Assembly (NCBI RefSeq): GCF_000719285.1
Contig: NZ_JOFS01000009.1
Span: 372,001 to 436,000, forward strand
Reading direction: 5' to 3'
From: Streptomyces bicolor
GTDB lineage: Bacteria > Actinomycetota > Actinomycetes > Streptomycetales > Streptomycetaceae
DNA: 64,000 nt
Below, piece by piece: positions 1 to 8,592 of this stretch (its first letter is position 1; every line of letters starts with the position of its first letter). The translations under genes were made by a program, and so were the position numbers. The notes under the pieces were generated by a model. That model worked only from the letters and a program-made list of their open reading frames with translations, was not told the origin of the DNA and ran no database searches.

Positions 1-15
1 CAGGGGAGGGGCAGC

Positions 16-465
16 ATGCCGATCGGACGGCGGCCGGGGGCGTACGTCTGCGGGACCGACGCGGCGATGGACGTGGTCGGCGGCAAGTGGAAGGTGGTGA
101 TCCTCTGGGCGCTGGGCGAGCGTCCGCACCGTTTCGGCGAGCTGCGCCGGGAGCTTCCGGGCGTGACCGAGAAGGTCCTCGCCGCGCAGCTCCGGGAGCT
201 GGAGGCCGACGGGATCGTGCACCGGGAGGCGTACGACGAGGTGCCGCCGCGCGTGGAGTACTCGCTGACGGCGATCGGCGTCTCGCTCAACGCGGCCCTG
301 GCTCCGCTCGGGGCCTGGGGCCGGGAGAACATCCTGGGGGCGGGCGCCGAGAGGGTTGCGACCGCCGGTGAGGAGGGGGCGGCGGCCGCCGGCGCGGAGG
401 GGTCAGCGGCTGCCGGTGAGGTGCGCGAAGACGACGACGTTGCCCTGATACCCGGTCGTCCGTGA
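16..465 (+). CDS. HxlR-family transcriptional regulator
   Basis: This 149-residue protein has the winged-helix core of the HxlR (DUF24) family at about residues 10-105, including the typical start 'CGTDAAMDVVGGKWK', the recognition-helix stretch 'FGELRRELPGVTEKVLAAQLRELE' split here as FGELRREL and VLAAQLREL, and the wing 'RVEYSLTAIG'. HxlR proteins are small dimeric DNA-binding regulators, often responding to oxidants or electrophiles; the target here is unknown. The start has a good ribosome site (ggggagggg) just upstream. The last 40 residues are Ala/Gly/Glu-rich low complexity, and the gene end overlaps the convergent sortase gene by 63 bp. A residue-12 cysteine could be a redox sensor, but this is not demonstrated. 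Confidence 0.88.
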   Translation: MPIGRRPGAYVCGTDAAMDVVGGKWKVVILWALGERPHRFGELRRELPGVTEKVLAAQLRELEADGIVHREAYDEVPPRVEYSLTAIGVSLNAALAPLGAWGRENILGAGAERVATAGEEGAAAAGAEGSAAAGEVREDDDVALIPGRP

Positions 466-1056
466 GTAACCGCCGCCGCAGGTGATCACCCGCAGTTCGG
501 GGCGCCGCGCCGCGCCGTACACCTTCTCGTCCGGGAAGGCCTTCGTGTCGTAGACCTCGACGGCGTCCACGGAGAACAGCGCCGTGCCGCCGTCCCGCCG
601 GTCCACCTCGATCGTGCTGCCCTTCTTCAGGGCGCCGAGGCGGAAGAAGACGGCGGGCCCGTCGGCGTTGTCCACATGGCCGGCGACGATCGCGGTGCCG
701 GTCTCGCCGGGCGTGGTGCCGGCCTCGTACCAGCCGGCCAGGTTCCTCCGCTCGGCGGGCGGCACGTCGAGGCTGCCCGTCTTCGTCAGGCCCAGGCCCA
801 TGAGGGGCGCGGAGACCCGGATCGAGGGGATGCGGATGCGGTCGGGTGGGGAGGGCGGGAGTGCGGGGGCGGCCGAGCGTGCGGCCGGGGAGCGATCGGT
901 GTCCTCGCCCCGCGCGATCTCCCTGCCCTGCGCCGCCGACGGCTGCGGCGGGACGTGTTTCCCGGCGCCGTTGCTCAGCAGCCAGGCGCCGGAGCACAGG
1001 GCGAGGACGGTGACGGCGGATATGGCGGCGTCGCCGACGCCGCGGTGACTGCGCAC
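403..1056 (-). CDS. class F sortase
   Basis: A 217-residue membrane-anchored sortase. An N-terminal hydrophobic segment (about residues 10-28) is followed by a Pro/Ser/Arg linker and the sortase domain. The catalytic triad is visible as His127 (AGHVDN), Cys193 (ITCGGGY) and probably Arg199. Class F sortases are the actinobacterial group that anchors or processes secreted proteins at the cell wall. The GTG start has an ideal GGAGG site upstream. The next gene upstream on the same strand encodes a secreted protein with a C-terminal membrane segment, a common companion of class F sortases and a possible substrate. The gene overlaps the convergent HxlR gene at its 3' end. Confidence 0.88.
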   Translation of the reverse strand: MRSHRGVGDAAISAVTVLALCSGAWLLSNGAGKHVPPQPSAAQGREIARGEDTDRSPAARSAAPALPPSPPDRIRIPSIRVSAPLMGLGLTKTGSLDVPPAERRNLAGWYEAGTTPGETGTAIVAGHVDNADGPAVFFRLGALKKGSTIEVDRRDGGTALFSVDAVEVYDTKAFPDEKVYGAARRPELRVITCGGGYSRTTGYQGNVVVFAHLTGSR

Positions 1057-1191
1057 GGGAGCCTCCTGGGGCTATGCTGGGCCGCCCGGACTGTGCTGGG
1101 CGGCCCGTTCCCCCTCCGGGCCGCGAGGGGCGTCGGACCCGGAGGGGGAGGGGACGTGCGGTACCGGTGGACGGACAGCGGAGGGTGTCCG

Positions 1192-1710
1192 TCAGATCCC
1201 GTCGCCTCTCGCCCGGCGATGCAGGAGCCAGGTACCGCCCGCGGCAGCGACGGCGAGAGCCGACACGCCGGCCGCGGTCTGCACGGGGTCGCCGCCGAGA
1301 GCGCCGCCGACCCCCGTCTTCACACTTCCTCTCGGATGCACCTGTTCGCGCGGGGCCGTCAGCGTGACCACCAGGTCCCCGCTCACCCGCCGGCCGCCCT
1401 CGGCGCAGGTGGCGACGATCTCGTACGTCCCCGGCTGCGCGCTCGGCGGCACCCGGAACCCCCCGCTCGCGTCCTGCTCGGCCGTACCCGGCACGAGGGA
1501 GAAGGCACCGGCGCCCACGGCGCTGGCGTCGCCCGCCGCACCGCTGTCCTCGCACGCGCCCGTATTCACCCTCACCTGCCCGCCCGGCACGACCGAGGAC
1601 GGGGACACCCCCAGGTCACCGCCGTCGTCGCCGTAGGCGGGCGTGACCACGAGACCGGCGGCTGCGGCGGCGAGCGCGCTCCCGGTCAGCAGGCGGGTGG
1701 TACGTCGCAT
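1192..1710 (-). CDS. secreted, C-terminally membrane-anchored protein, sortase partner
   Basis: A 172-residue protein with a signal peptide (positive MRRTTR, hydrophobic core, cleavage near residue 25 after TPAYG), a beta-rich extracellular middle with two cysteines (GACEDSG and VATCAEG) likely to form a disulfide, and a C-terminal hydrophobic segment followed by LLHRRARG. That hydrophobic plus positive tail is like a sorting signal, but I see no clear LPXTG-type pentapeptide. The chosen ATG has a GGAGGAG site directly upstream; the same frame is open much further upstream, but that part is not coding-like. It probably forms a unit with the downstream class F sortase. Confidence 0.75.
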   Translation of the reverse strand: MRRTTRLLTGSALAAAAAGLVVTPAYGDDGGDLGVSPSSVVPGGQVRVNTGACEDSGAAGDASAVGAGAFSLVPGTAEQDASGGFRVPPSAQPGTYEIVATCAEGGRRVSGDLVVTLTAPREQVHPRGSVKTGVGGALGGDPVQTAAGVSALAVAAAGGTWLLHRRARGDGI

Positions 1711-2043
1711 CGATGCTCCTCCGCGCTGGATCACGGCCCGCGGCACCCCCATGTGCCGCTGCCTCGGCCGAGCCCTGCCCTTTTGAGGTAAGTGGCAGCG
1801 GGGCGGGAGCGCTTCCTGAGCGGGCGTCAGAAATGGGATGAACGGGTGTCGGGAGGGAGTGCGTATGGCTGGTTCACAGCGCTGTTTCAGCAGGTCATCG
1901 CCGTAGCTCGGGCGCTTCGCGGAAAAGGGCCCGGCGGGGGTGTGAACGGGTGACAACTCGCTGTCGCTCAGGGAGTCCTCGACGCTAGGTTGCACGGAGG
2001 GGCAGGCGGCGGACCAGCGGCATGAGGACGAAGAGGGGCGGAC
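1711..2043. other. intergenic region between divergent genes
   Basis: About 330 bp separate the secreted-protein gene (minus) and the MOSC gene (plus). I see no convincing open frame with coding character. It must hold the two divergent promoters, but I cannot assign -35/-10 boxes with confidence. Confidence 0.4.
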
Positions 2044-2586
2044 ATGGGCGGAACGGTCACGGCGGTCAGCAGCAACGGCGAGTACTCCTTCACCAAGCCG
2101 AACCGGGAGAGCATCACCCTGCTCACCGGACTCGGCGTCGAGGGGGACGTGCACGCCGGTGTGACGGTCAAGCACCGTTCCCGCGTGGCACAGGACCCCA
2201 CGCAGCCGAACCTGCGCCAGGTCCACCTCATCCACGAGGAGCTCTTCGACGAGGTCGGCGGCGCGGGTTTCCGGGTGGCACCCGGCGAGCTCGGGGAGAA
2301 CATCACGACCCGGGGCATCGACCTGCTCGGCCTCTCCGTGGGGACACTGCTGCGCATCGGTGACGAGGCCGTCGTTGAGGTGACCGGCCTGCGCAACCCC
2401 TGCCTCCAGATCGACAACTTCCGGGCCGGGCTGCTGAAGCAGGTCGTCGGGCGTGACGATGCGGGGAAACTCGTGCTCAAGGCGGGAATCATGGGCACCG
2501 TGAAGAGCGGCGGTGCGGTGCGCCCAGGCGACATGATCAAGGTTGAACTCCCGGACGGGCCGCACCGGCCGCTGGAGCGGGTCTGA
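2044..2586 (+). CDS. MOSC domain-containing protein
   Basis: A 180-residue stand-alone MOSC domain protein. Family hallmarks include the early 'GLGVEGDVHAG' stretch, the 'GELGENITTRG' loop at about residue 80 and the conserved cysteine in 'LRNPCLQI', which in MOSC proteins handles sulfur or binds the molybdenum cofactor. MOSC proteins include the C-terminal domain of molybdenum-cofactor sulfurases and YiiM-type enzymes that reduce N-hydroxylated compounds. A molybdopterin nitrate reductase lies 4 kb away, but there is no operon link. The gene stands alone. Confidence 0.88.
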   Translation: MGGTVTAVSSNGEYSFTKPNRESITLLTGLGVEGDVHAGVTVKHRSRVAQDPTQPNLRQVHLIHEELFDEVGGAGFRVAPGELGENITTRGIDLLGLSVGTLLRIGDEAVVEVTGLRNPCLQIDNFRAGLLKQVVGRDDAGKLVLKAGIMGTVKSGGAVRPGDMIKVELPDGPHRPLERV

Positions 2587-2642
2587 CCGAGAGTCCCGGC
2601 CGGCCCACGGGCCGGCTCGACCCCCGTTGCATCGTCCCGCCG

Positions 2643-3572
2643 TTACGTCGCCCCGCCCGCGTACTCCGCCAGCACTTCCCCGACCGTCCGCCGCCCCACC
2701 TCCGCCAGCACCGGATTGGTCCCGTTCCCGCACAGTTCGCCGTAGTAGTGCTCCGCCATCAACCCGAAGCACAGCGCCCAGCCCTGCCCCCGCGCCCACG
2801 TCGCGTCGTCGACGTCGGCCGCCGCGCGGAACACCTCGCGGGTCCCGGCGTCGAATACCGCCCACGCCGCGAGGGTGTCGGCGGCCGGGTCCCCGACTCC
2901 GATGCCGCCGAAGTCGATGACGGCGGTGAGGCGGCCGGAGCAGGTCAGCAGGTTGCCCGGGAGGAGGTCGCCGTGCAGCCAGACGGGAGCGGCGTCCCAC
3001 TGGGGGAGACGGAGGGTCTCCTCCCAGACCGCTGCGGCGACCTCGGGGTCCAGTAGGCCGGCGGCACCCAGTTCCCGGATCGCGGTCCGGACGTGGGCAT
3101 CGTTCTTGATGACCGGGTTCCCCCGCCAGGACGGCGGCCCGCCCACCGCGTCCACGGTCCGCAGCGCCGCCACGAACCGTCCCAACTGCGCGGCGGCGTC
3201 CCGCAGTTCGGTGAGCGGCGCGTCGTAGGCGTTCTCACCGTCCAGCCACTCGTACACACCCCACGGCAGTCCGTACCCGGCACCGGGCTCGCCCTTCGCG
3301 AGCGGCGTGGGGACGGCGAGCGGTAGACGCGGAGCCATACGCGGCAGCCAGCGGTGCTCCTTGTCGATCTGCCGGGCCCCACCGGGAAGCCGAGGAAGCC
3401 GTACGACCATGTCGTCGCCCAGCCGGTACATGGCGTTGTCGGTCCCGGCGGAGGCGACGCGCACCACCGCCAGCCCCGCCCACTGCGGGAACTGCTCCGC
3501 GACCAGCCGGGAGACGAGCTCCTCGTCAATGTCGAGCTCGTCGGGGTGCATTTTGGCGGGTGAGGACGACAT
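2643..3572 (-). CDS. aminoglycoside phosphotransferase (APH) family protein
   Basis: A 309-residue kinase-fold protein. The catalytic loop 'WLHGDLLPGNLL' (Brenner motif) and the metal-binding 'VIDFGGIGVGDPAAD' are intact, and a P-loop-like N-terminal lobe ('RVASAGTDNAMYRLGDDMVVRLP') is present. The family phosphorylates aminoglycosides, macrolides or small metabolites on hydroxyls. Presence in the core chromosome without a resistance context gives no clue to the real substrate. I chose the internal ATG (MSSSPAK) with GGAG four bases upstream rather than the longer open frame reaching 3647, whose extra residues look non-coding. Confidence 0.82.
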   Translation of the reverse strand: MSSSPAKMHPDELDIDEELVSRLVAEQFPQWAGLAVVRVASAGTDNAMYRLGDDMVVRLPRLPGGARQIDKEHRWLPRMAPRLPLAVPTPLAKGEPGAGYGLPWGVYEWLDGENAYDAPLTELRDAAAQLGRFVAALRTVDAVGGPPSWRGNPVIKNDAHVRTAIRELGAAGLLDPEVAAAVWEETLRLPQWDAAPVWLHGDLLPGNLLTCSGRLTAVIDFGGIGVGDPAADTLAAWAVFDAGTREVFRAAADVDDATWARGQGWALCFGLMAEHYYGELCGNGTNPVLAEVGRRTVGEVLAEYAGGAT

Positions 3573-3698
3573 ACGGCTCCATGGCGGCTGAGGGTGATCC
3601 AGCCAACCTAGGGGCGCGGGGAACTGCGCGACCAGCCAATTATCCACCGGCAGCCGGCCACGCAGCTCCCCCCTCAGCGGCGCTCGACCGCGTACAGC

Positions 3699-5345
3699 TC
3701 AGCCCACGTTCACCGCACTCCAGGCCGCAGCCACCGCGCCGTACTCCGCACTCCCCGCCCCATACAGATCCCGCGCAGCGTTGAGCGTCGCCGTCCGCGC
3801 CCCCGCGTAGTTCGTCGAGGACGTCATATACACGGTCAGCGCCCGGTACCAGATCGCCCCGAGCTTCTCCCGCCCGATCCCGTCCACCGAAGAACCGTTA
3901 CAGGTGGGCGAGTTGTACTGGACCCCGTTGACCGTCTTCGCCCCGCTCCCCTCGGCCAGCAGATACGCGAAGTGGTTGCCGATGCCGGACGAGTAGTGGA
4001 CGTCGAGCTGCCCGGCCGTCACGCTCCAGCAGTCCACCGAGCTGCCGTCCTTCGACGGCTTGTCCATGTAGCGCAGGGCGTTCCGTCCGAAGCCCGACCG
4101 GACGATCTTCTCGCCGATCAGATAGTCCCCGGGATCCGAGGAGTTGCCCGCGTGGAACTCCACCAGCGTGCCGAAGACGTCGGAGGTCGCCTCGTTCAGG
4201 CCGCCGGACTCGCCCGAGTACGTCAGCGCGGCCGTCTTCGAGGTGACCCCGTGCGTCATCTCGTGGCCCGCCACGTCCAGCGACACCAGCGGACCGAGCT
4301 GCGTCCCGTCACCGTCCCCGTACGTCATGCAGAAGCAACTGTCGTCCCAGAAGGCGTTGTTGTACTTGTTTCCGTAGTGCACGCGGCTGAAGGAACCCTT
4401 GCCGTCGCCCGCGATGCCCTTGCGGCCGTGGACGTCCTCGTAGTAGTCCCACGTCACGTCCGTGCCGTACTGGGCGTCCACCGCGACCGTCGAGCGGTCG
4501 GCCGTCGTGCCCGTGCCCCAGTGGTTGTCGGCGTCCGTGAAGACCGTCGAGGGGGCGCGGTTCAGGCAGACCGTCAGGAGGCACAGGTCCGTCTTGTTCG
4601 CGGCGTCACCGGTGTACGTGCCGCCGCGCGTCGGGTCCTTCAACTGGTACGTCGACCCGGACGCCGTCGTCTCCAACGGCACCGTGCCGCCGTACAGGGA
4701 CTTGCCGTCACCGCTCGCCGTCTCGATGCTGTCCCACGCGTCGATCTGCGCGCCGGTGCGGGCGTCGGTCAGCACCGTGCGGGCGACCGGGTTGCCGAGG
4801 GAGTCCTGGGCGACGGCGTCGGTCCGCCAGGCCAGCTTCGGGGTGCCGTGCAGGGCGTCGACGACCAGCTGGGGCTTGGCCGTCAGCCGCTTCAGCGTCT
4901 CGCCGAGGTTCACGGCGCGCAGCGCGTTCGCCGCGAGGTCGGCCGCCTTCGGTGCCGAGACCTTGGGCGTGATGTCCGCCAGGGAGATCGGGCCCTTGGT
5001 GGCGCGGGAGGCGCTGCGGTACGTGCCGTCCTTGGCCAGGTGGACGACGAAGTCGCCGCCGAGGACGGGGAGTTGGCGGTAGGTGCGGTCGTAGCGGACG
5101 TGCTGCGTACCGTCCGCGTCGAGGACGACGTCCCGTACGGTCGTGTCCTGCGCGGCGGTCAGCCCCAGGGCCGCGGCCCGCTCCAGCAGGACCGATGCCG
5201 CGTTCTCGAGCGCGCTCGCCCTCGTCGGCCTGTCGTCCGCGCCGGCGGCGGGGGAGAGCGCGGTGGCCAGCAGGGCCGTGGCCGCGGCGGCCACCCCTGC
5301 GGTGGTGAGACGGGAACCTCGGACATGCAGCCGTATCCGACTCAT
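3699..5345 (-). CDS. secreted M4-family (thermolysin-type) metallopeptidase
   Basis: A 548-residue secreted zinc protease. It has an N-terminal signal peptide (cleavage after about residue 35, SPAAGA), an FTP/PepSY-type propeptide to about residue 200, and a catalytic domain with the zinc motif HEMTH (His361, Glu362, His365) and the third ligand Glu385 in GGLNEATSD. The spacing of 24 residues from first His to Glu equals that of thermolysin. The protein ends at the M4 C-terminal domain with no extra carbohydrate-binding or P-domain. It is expected to degrade extracellular protein for nutrition. The gene is monocistronic. Confidence 0.93.
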   Translation of the reverse strand: MSRIRLHVRGSRLTTAGVAAAATALLATALSPAAGADDRPTRASALENAASVLLERAAALGLTAAQDTTVRDVVLDADGTQHVRYDRTYRQLPVLGGDFVVHLAKDGTYRSASRATKGPISLADITPKVSAPKAADLAANALRAVNLGETLKRLTAKPQLVVDALHGTPKLAWRTDAVAQDSLGNPVARTVLTDARTGAQIDAWDSIETASGDGKSLYGGTVPLETTASGSTYQLKDPTRGGTYTGDAANKTDLCLLTVCLNRAPSTVFTDADNHWGTGTTADRSTVAVDAQYGTDVTWDYYEDVHGRKGIAGDGKGSFSRVHYGNKYNNAFWDDSCFCMTYGDGDGTQLGPLVSLDVAGHEMTHGVTSKTAALTYSGESGGLNEATSDVFGTLVEFHAGNSSDPGDYLIGEKIVRSGFGRNALRYMDKPSKDGSSVDCWSVTAGQLDVHYSSGIGNHFAYLLAEGSGAKTVNGVQYNSPTCNGSSVDGIGREKLGAIWYRALTVYMTSSTNYAGARTATLNAARDLYGAGSAEYGAVAAAWSAVNVG

Positions 5346-5456
5346 CGGTCTCCTTGAACTGGGCGGTAACTAGAGATGACCCAGATTCAAGGGGGCGTGC
5401 ACATGCCATGACCAGGGTGAATACGTGGAGGTGTGTGAGGGGAGAGAATCGTTTCC

Positions 5457-5882
5457 GTGACCCTCTCTCCTCGACTCCCGTTCTTCGTCTACGGCACGTT
5501 GCGCCCCGGCGAGCCCAACCATGACCGGTTCCTGCGTGGGCGGACGCGGGTGGAGGAGCCGGGGCGGCTCTCGGGAGCGGTGCTGTACGACGGACCTGGC
5601 TACCCGTATGCCGTGGAAGCGGCGAGGGGTGTGGTCCGCGGGGAGTTGGTCACGGCGTTGCCGGAGGCATACGGGGAACTGCTCGTAGAGCTCGACCGGT
5701 TGGAGGAGTACGCGCCGGGTGACCTGCGCAACCTGTACGAACGCGTCGAGCGGGAGGTCACGCGGGACGCCGACGGCACAACTGTGCGGGCCTGGGTGTA
5801 CGTGGCCGCGCCCGCGGTGGCCTCACAGCTGCGGGCGCGGGGGAGGGTGATCGGGAGCGGGGACTGGCGGGAGCGGAGTTAG
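5457..5882 (+). CDS. gamma-glutamylcyclotransferase-family (AIG2-like) protein
   Basis: A 141-residue protein with the family signature near the N-terminus, 'FFVYGTLRPGEPNHD', which forms the substrate-binding loop, and an acidic 'LDRLEEYAPGD' later that carries the likely catalytic glutamate region. The family releases 5-oxoproline from gamma-glutamyl amines or peptides. The GTG start is preceded by ggggagag. It lies between unrelated genes, so the substrate cannot be inferred. Confidence 0.85.
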   Translation: MTLSPRLPFFVYGTLRPGEPNHDRFLRGRTRVEEPGRLSGAVLYDGPGYPYAVEAARGVVRGELVTALPEAYGELLVELDRLEEYAPGDLRNLYERVEREVTRDADGTTVRAWVYVAAPAVASQLRARGRVIGSGDWRERS

Positions 5883-6029
5883 GCGCGGGGCTGTTGCCTG
5901 GCGACTACGGAAGTGCCGCGACATGTCGTCGGTCGTGTGCGGCGTCGTCGTGGTTGGTCGCGTCCGCGCGGCGGAGCCGCCTATTCAATGCAGCCCCGCG
6001 CCCCTTCGGTGCGCTCCAGCCCCCTCCTG

Positions 6030-8222
6030 CTACGACCTCACCGCCTCCACCCGCACCGCACACGCCTTGAACTCCGGCATCCGCGACGTCGGGTCCAGCG
6101 CCGGGTTGGTCAGGGTGTTGGCGCGGCCCTCGCCCGGCCAGTGGAACGGCATGAAGACGGTGTCCGGGCGGATGCCGGTCGTGATGCGGGCGGGGGCCAC
6201 CGCCCGGCCCCGGCGTGAGACCACGGCCACCGGGTCGCCCTCGGCTGCCCCGAGCCGCGCCGCCAGCCGGGGGTGCAGCTCGACGAACGGGCCCGGCGCG
6301 GCGGCGTTCAGCTCGTCGACGCGGCGGGTCTGGGCGCCGGACTGGTACTGCGCCACCACCCGGCCGGTCGTCAGCAGCACCGGGTACTCGTCGTCGGGCT
6401 CCTCGGCGATCGCGCGGTGCGAGACGGGGACGAACCTCGCCCGTCCGTCGGGCGTGGCGAAGCGGTCGAGGAAGAGGCGGGGCGTGCCGGGGTGCACCGA
6501 GGCGGCGGCTGCCTCCTCGTCCTGCGCCGGGTCGTCGGCCCCTGCGGTCGCATCCAGCGAGGCGTCCTCACAGTCCTCGGAGCTCTCGGCGTCGGCTGCT
6601 TCGGGCACCGCCGGGCACGGCCAGAACACCCCGTTCTCCTCCGCCAGCCTCCGGTACGTGATCCCCGAGTAGTCCGCCGCCCCGCCCGCGCTGGCCCGGC
6701 GCAGCTCCTCGAAGACCTCCTCGGGGTCGGTCGGGAAGCCCTTCTCCAGGCCCCGTTCCCCGCCCAGCCGCGCCGCGAGCTCGTGCATGACCTCCAGGTC
6801 GCTGCGGACGCCCTCGGGCGGGGTGATCGCGCGGCGGCGCAGCAGGACCCGGCCCTCCAGGTTGGTCGTCGTGCCCGTCTCCTCCGCCCACTGGGTGACC
6901 GGCAGGACGACGTCCGCGAGCGCCGCCGTCTCCGACATTACGACGTCGCACACCGCCAGGAAATCCAGGGACTTGATCCGCTCCTCGATGTGCGCGGCAC
7001 GCGGCGCCGACACCACCGGGTTGGAGCCCATCAGCAGCAGCGACTTGATGTCCGTACCCAGCGCGTCCAGCAGTTCATAGGCGCTGCGCCCCGGCCCGGG
7101 CAGGCTGTCCGGGTCCACGCCCCACACCTCGGCCACATGCCGCCGCGCCGCCGGGTCGTCCAGCTTGCGGTAGCCGGGCAACTGGTCGGCCTTCTGGCCG
7201 TGTTCGCGCCCGCCCTGCCCGTTGCCCTGCCCGGTCAGGCAGCCGTACCCGGACAGCGGCCGGCCCGCCCGCCCCGTCGCCAGGCACAGGTTGATCCACG
7301 CACCCACGGTGTCCGTGCCCTTGGACTGCTGCTCGGGCCCGCGCGCGGTCAGCACCATCGCGTGCTCCGGCTCGCAGAACAGCCGTACGGCTTCCCGCAG
7401 TTGGGGAACGGACACCCCCGTGATCCGCTCCACGTACTCCGGCCAGTGCGCCATCGCGGCGGCCCGGGCGTCCTCCCAGCCGACCGTGCGCTCCTGGACG
7501 TACTCCTCGTCCACCCGCCCCTCGGCGACGACCAGGTGCAGCAGGCCGAGGGCCAGCGCGAGGTCGGTGCCCGGGCGGGGGGCCAGGTGCAGGTCGGCCT
7601 GCTCGGCGGTCCTGGTGCGGCGCGGGTCGATGACGATCAGCGTGCCGCCGTTCTCGCGCAGCTCGGTGAAGTAGCGGAGCGACGGCGGCATCGTCTCCGC
7701 GGGGTTGGAGCCGACCAGGATCACGCAGCCGGTCTTCGGGATGTCCTCCAGCGGGAACGGCAGCCCCCGGTCCAGACCGAACGCCTTCATCCCGGCCGCG
7801 GCCGCCGACGACATGCAGAAACGGCCGTTGTAGTCGATCTGCGAGGTGCCGAGCACGATCCGCGCGAACTTGCCCAGGCTGTACGCCTTCTCGTTCGTCA
7901 GGCCGCCCCCGCCGAAGACCCCGCACGCGTCCGGGCCATGTTCCGTACGCGTGCGTGCCAGGCCCTCGGCGACGCGGTCCAGCGCCTCGTCCCAGGTGGC
8001 CGGCACGAGCTCGCCGCCCGACCGCACCAAGGGTGAGGTCAGGCGGACGCTCGACGACAGCACCGCGGGCGCCGTACGGCCCTTGCCGCACAGCGCCCCC
8101 TTGTTCACCGGGAAGTCCGGGCGCTCGACCACCGCGACACCCCCGTCCTGCTGGGGCGTGAGGTTCATTCCGCACTGCAGGGCGCAGTACGGGCAGTGCG
8201 TGGGCGTCGCGGAGTTCGGCAT
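6030..8222 (-). CDS. molybdopterin oxidoreductase, probable assimilatory nitrate reductase
   Basis: A 730-residue catalytic subunit of the bis-MGD molybdoenzyme family. The N-terminal 4Fe-4S motif is Cys10, Cys13, Cys17 and Cys45 (CPYC, then ALCGKG). The central domains bind the molybdopterin guanine dinucleotides and a C-terminal 'molydop-binding' domain is present (VLLTTGRV onwards). Together with size and lack of a signal peptide this fits cytoplasmic assimilatory nitrate reductase (NasA/NarB type), though formate-dehydrogenase-like relatives cannot be ruled out. An Asp/Glu/Ala-rich stretch of roughly 40 residues (ESSEDCEDAS...DEEAAAA) interrupts the protein before the last domain and looks like a lineage-specific linker. 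A siroheme-synthesis chelatase gene at 13.2 kb fits a nitrate/nitrite role. Confidence 0.82.
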   Translation of the reverse strand: MPNSATPTHCPYCALQCGMNLTPQQDGGVAVVERPDFPVNKGALCGKGRTAPAVLSSSVRLTSPLVRSGGELVPATWDEALDRVAEGLARTRTEHGPDACGVFGGGGLTNEKAYSLGKFARIVLGTSQIDYNGRFCMSSAAAAGMKAFGLDRGLPFPLEDIPKTGCVILVGSNPAETMPPSLRYFTELRENGGTLIVIDPRRTRTAEQADLHLAPRPGTDLALALGLLHLVVAEGRVDEEYVQERTVGWEDARAAAMAHWPEYVERITGVSVPQLREAVRLFCEPEHAMVLTARGPEQQSKGTDTVGAWINLCLATGRAGRPLSGYGCLTGQGNGQGGREHGQKADQLPGYRKLDDPAARRHVAEVWGVDPDSLPGPGRSAYELLDALGTDIKSLLLMGSNPVVSAPRAAHIEERIKSLDFLAVCDVVMSETAALADVVLPVTQWAEETGTTTNLEGRVLLRRRAITPPEGVRSDLEVMHELAARLGGERGLEKGFPTDPEEVFEELRRASAGGAADYSGITYRRLAEENGVFWPCPAVPEAADAESSEDCEDASLDATAGADDPAQDEEAAAASVHPGTPRLFLDRFATPDGRARFVPVSHRAIAEEPDDEYPVLLTTGRVVAQYQSGAQTRRVDELNAAAPGPFVELHPRLAARLGAAEGDPVAVVSRRGRAVAPARITTGIRPDTVFMPFHWPGEGRANTLTNPALDPTSRMPEFKACAVRVEAVRS

Positions 8223-8592
8223 ACCGTCCAGCGTGAGTCGGGCGTGTTACGTGCGGGACGGCGCCCTGTTACACGGCCGGGACGGTGACCTCCCCGTCGC
8301 CGCCCGGCCGCGGTGAGGCGCACAGCGCCCCGCTCTCAGTCGCCGCCGGGCGGTGCGTGGGTTGCCGCTGTTTCGAAAATCGCCTCGTGTGTCTCATTCC
8401 GTACCGTAGTTGGCCGATCACGCCTTGTTGAGTATTGAAGAGTCACGGCTACAGTCGTGCGCACGTCCAGCACCGCGCCAGCGCTTACGACGCATGGACT
8501 CCGCACGGCGTTCGATATCCCGGGCATGTCCGCCGCTCATCCGGCCGCACACGGCAAACCGTCATTCGAAACAGCCAGGAGGTCCCCCGACC
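8223..8592. other. intergenic region between divergent nitrate reductase and adenylation-enzyme genes
   Basis: About 370 bp with two divergent promoters expected. The middle (around 8380-8450) is less GC-rich than its surroundings, and I see no convincing gene. Frames open on the plus strand from 8410 run into the adenylation gene, but a strong AGGAGG site at about 8577 points to the ATG at 8593 as the real start. Confidence 0.4.

Noticed and set aside
1711..3000. Long minus-strand frame continuing upstream of the secreted sortase partner
   Set aside because: The frame is open by GC bias, passes through the MOSC gene, and the real start with a ribosome site is at 1710.
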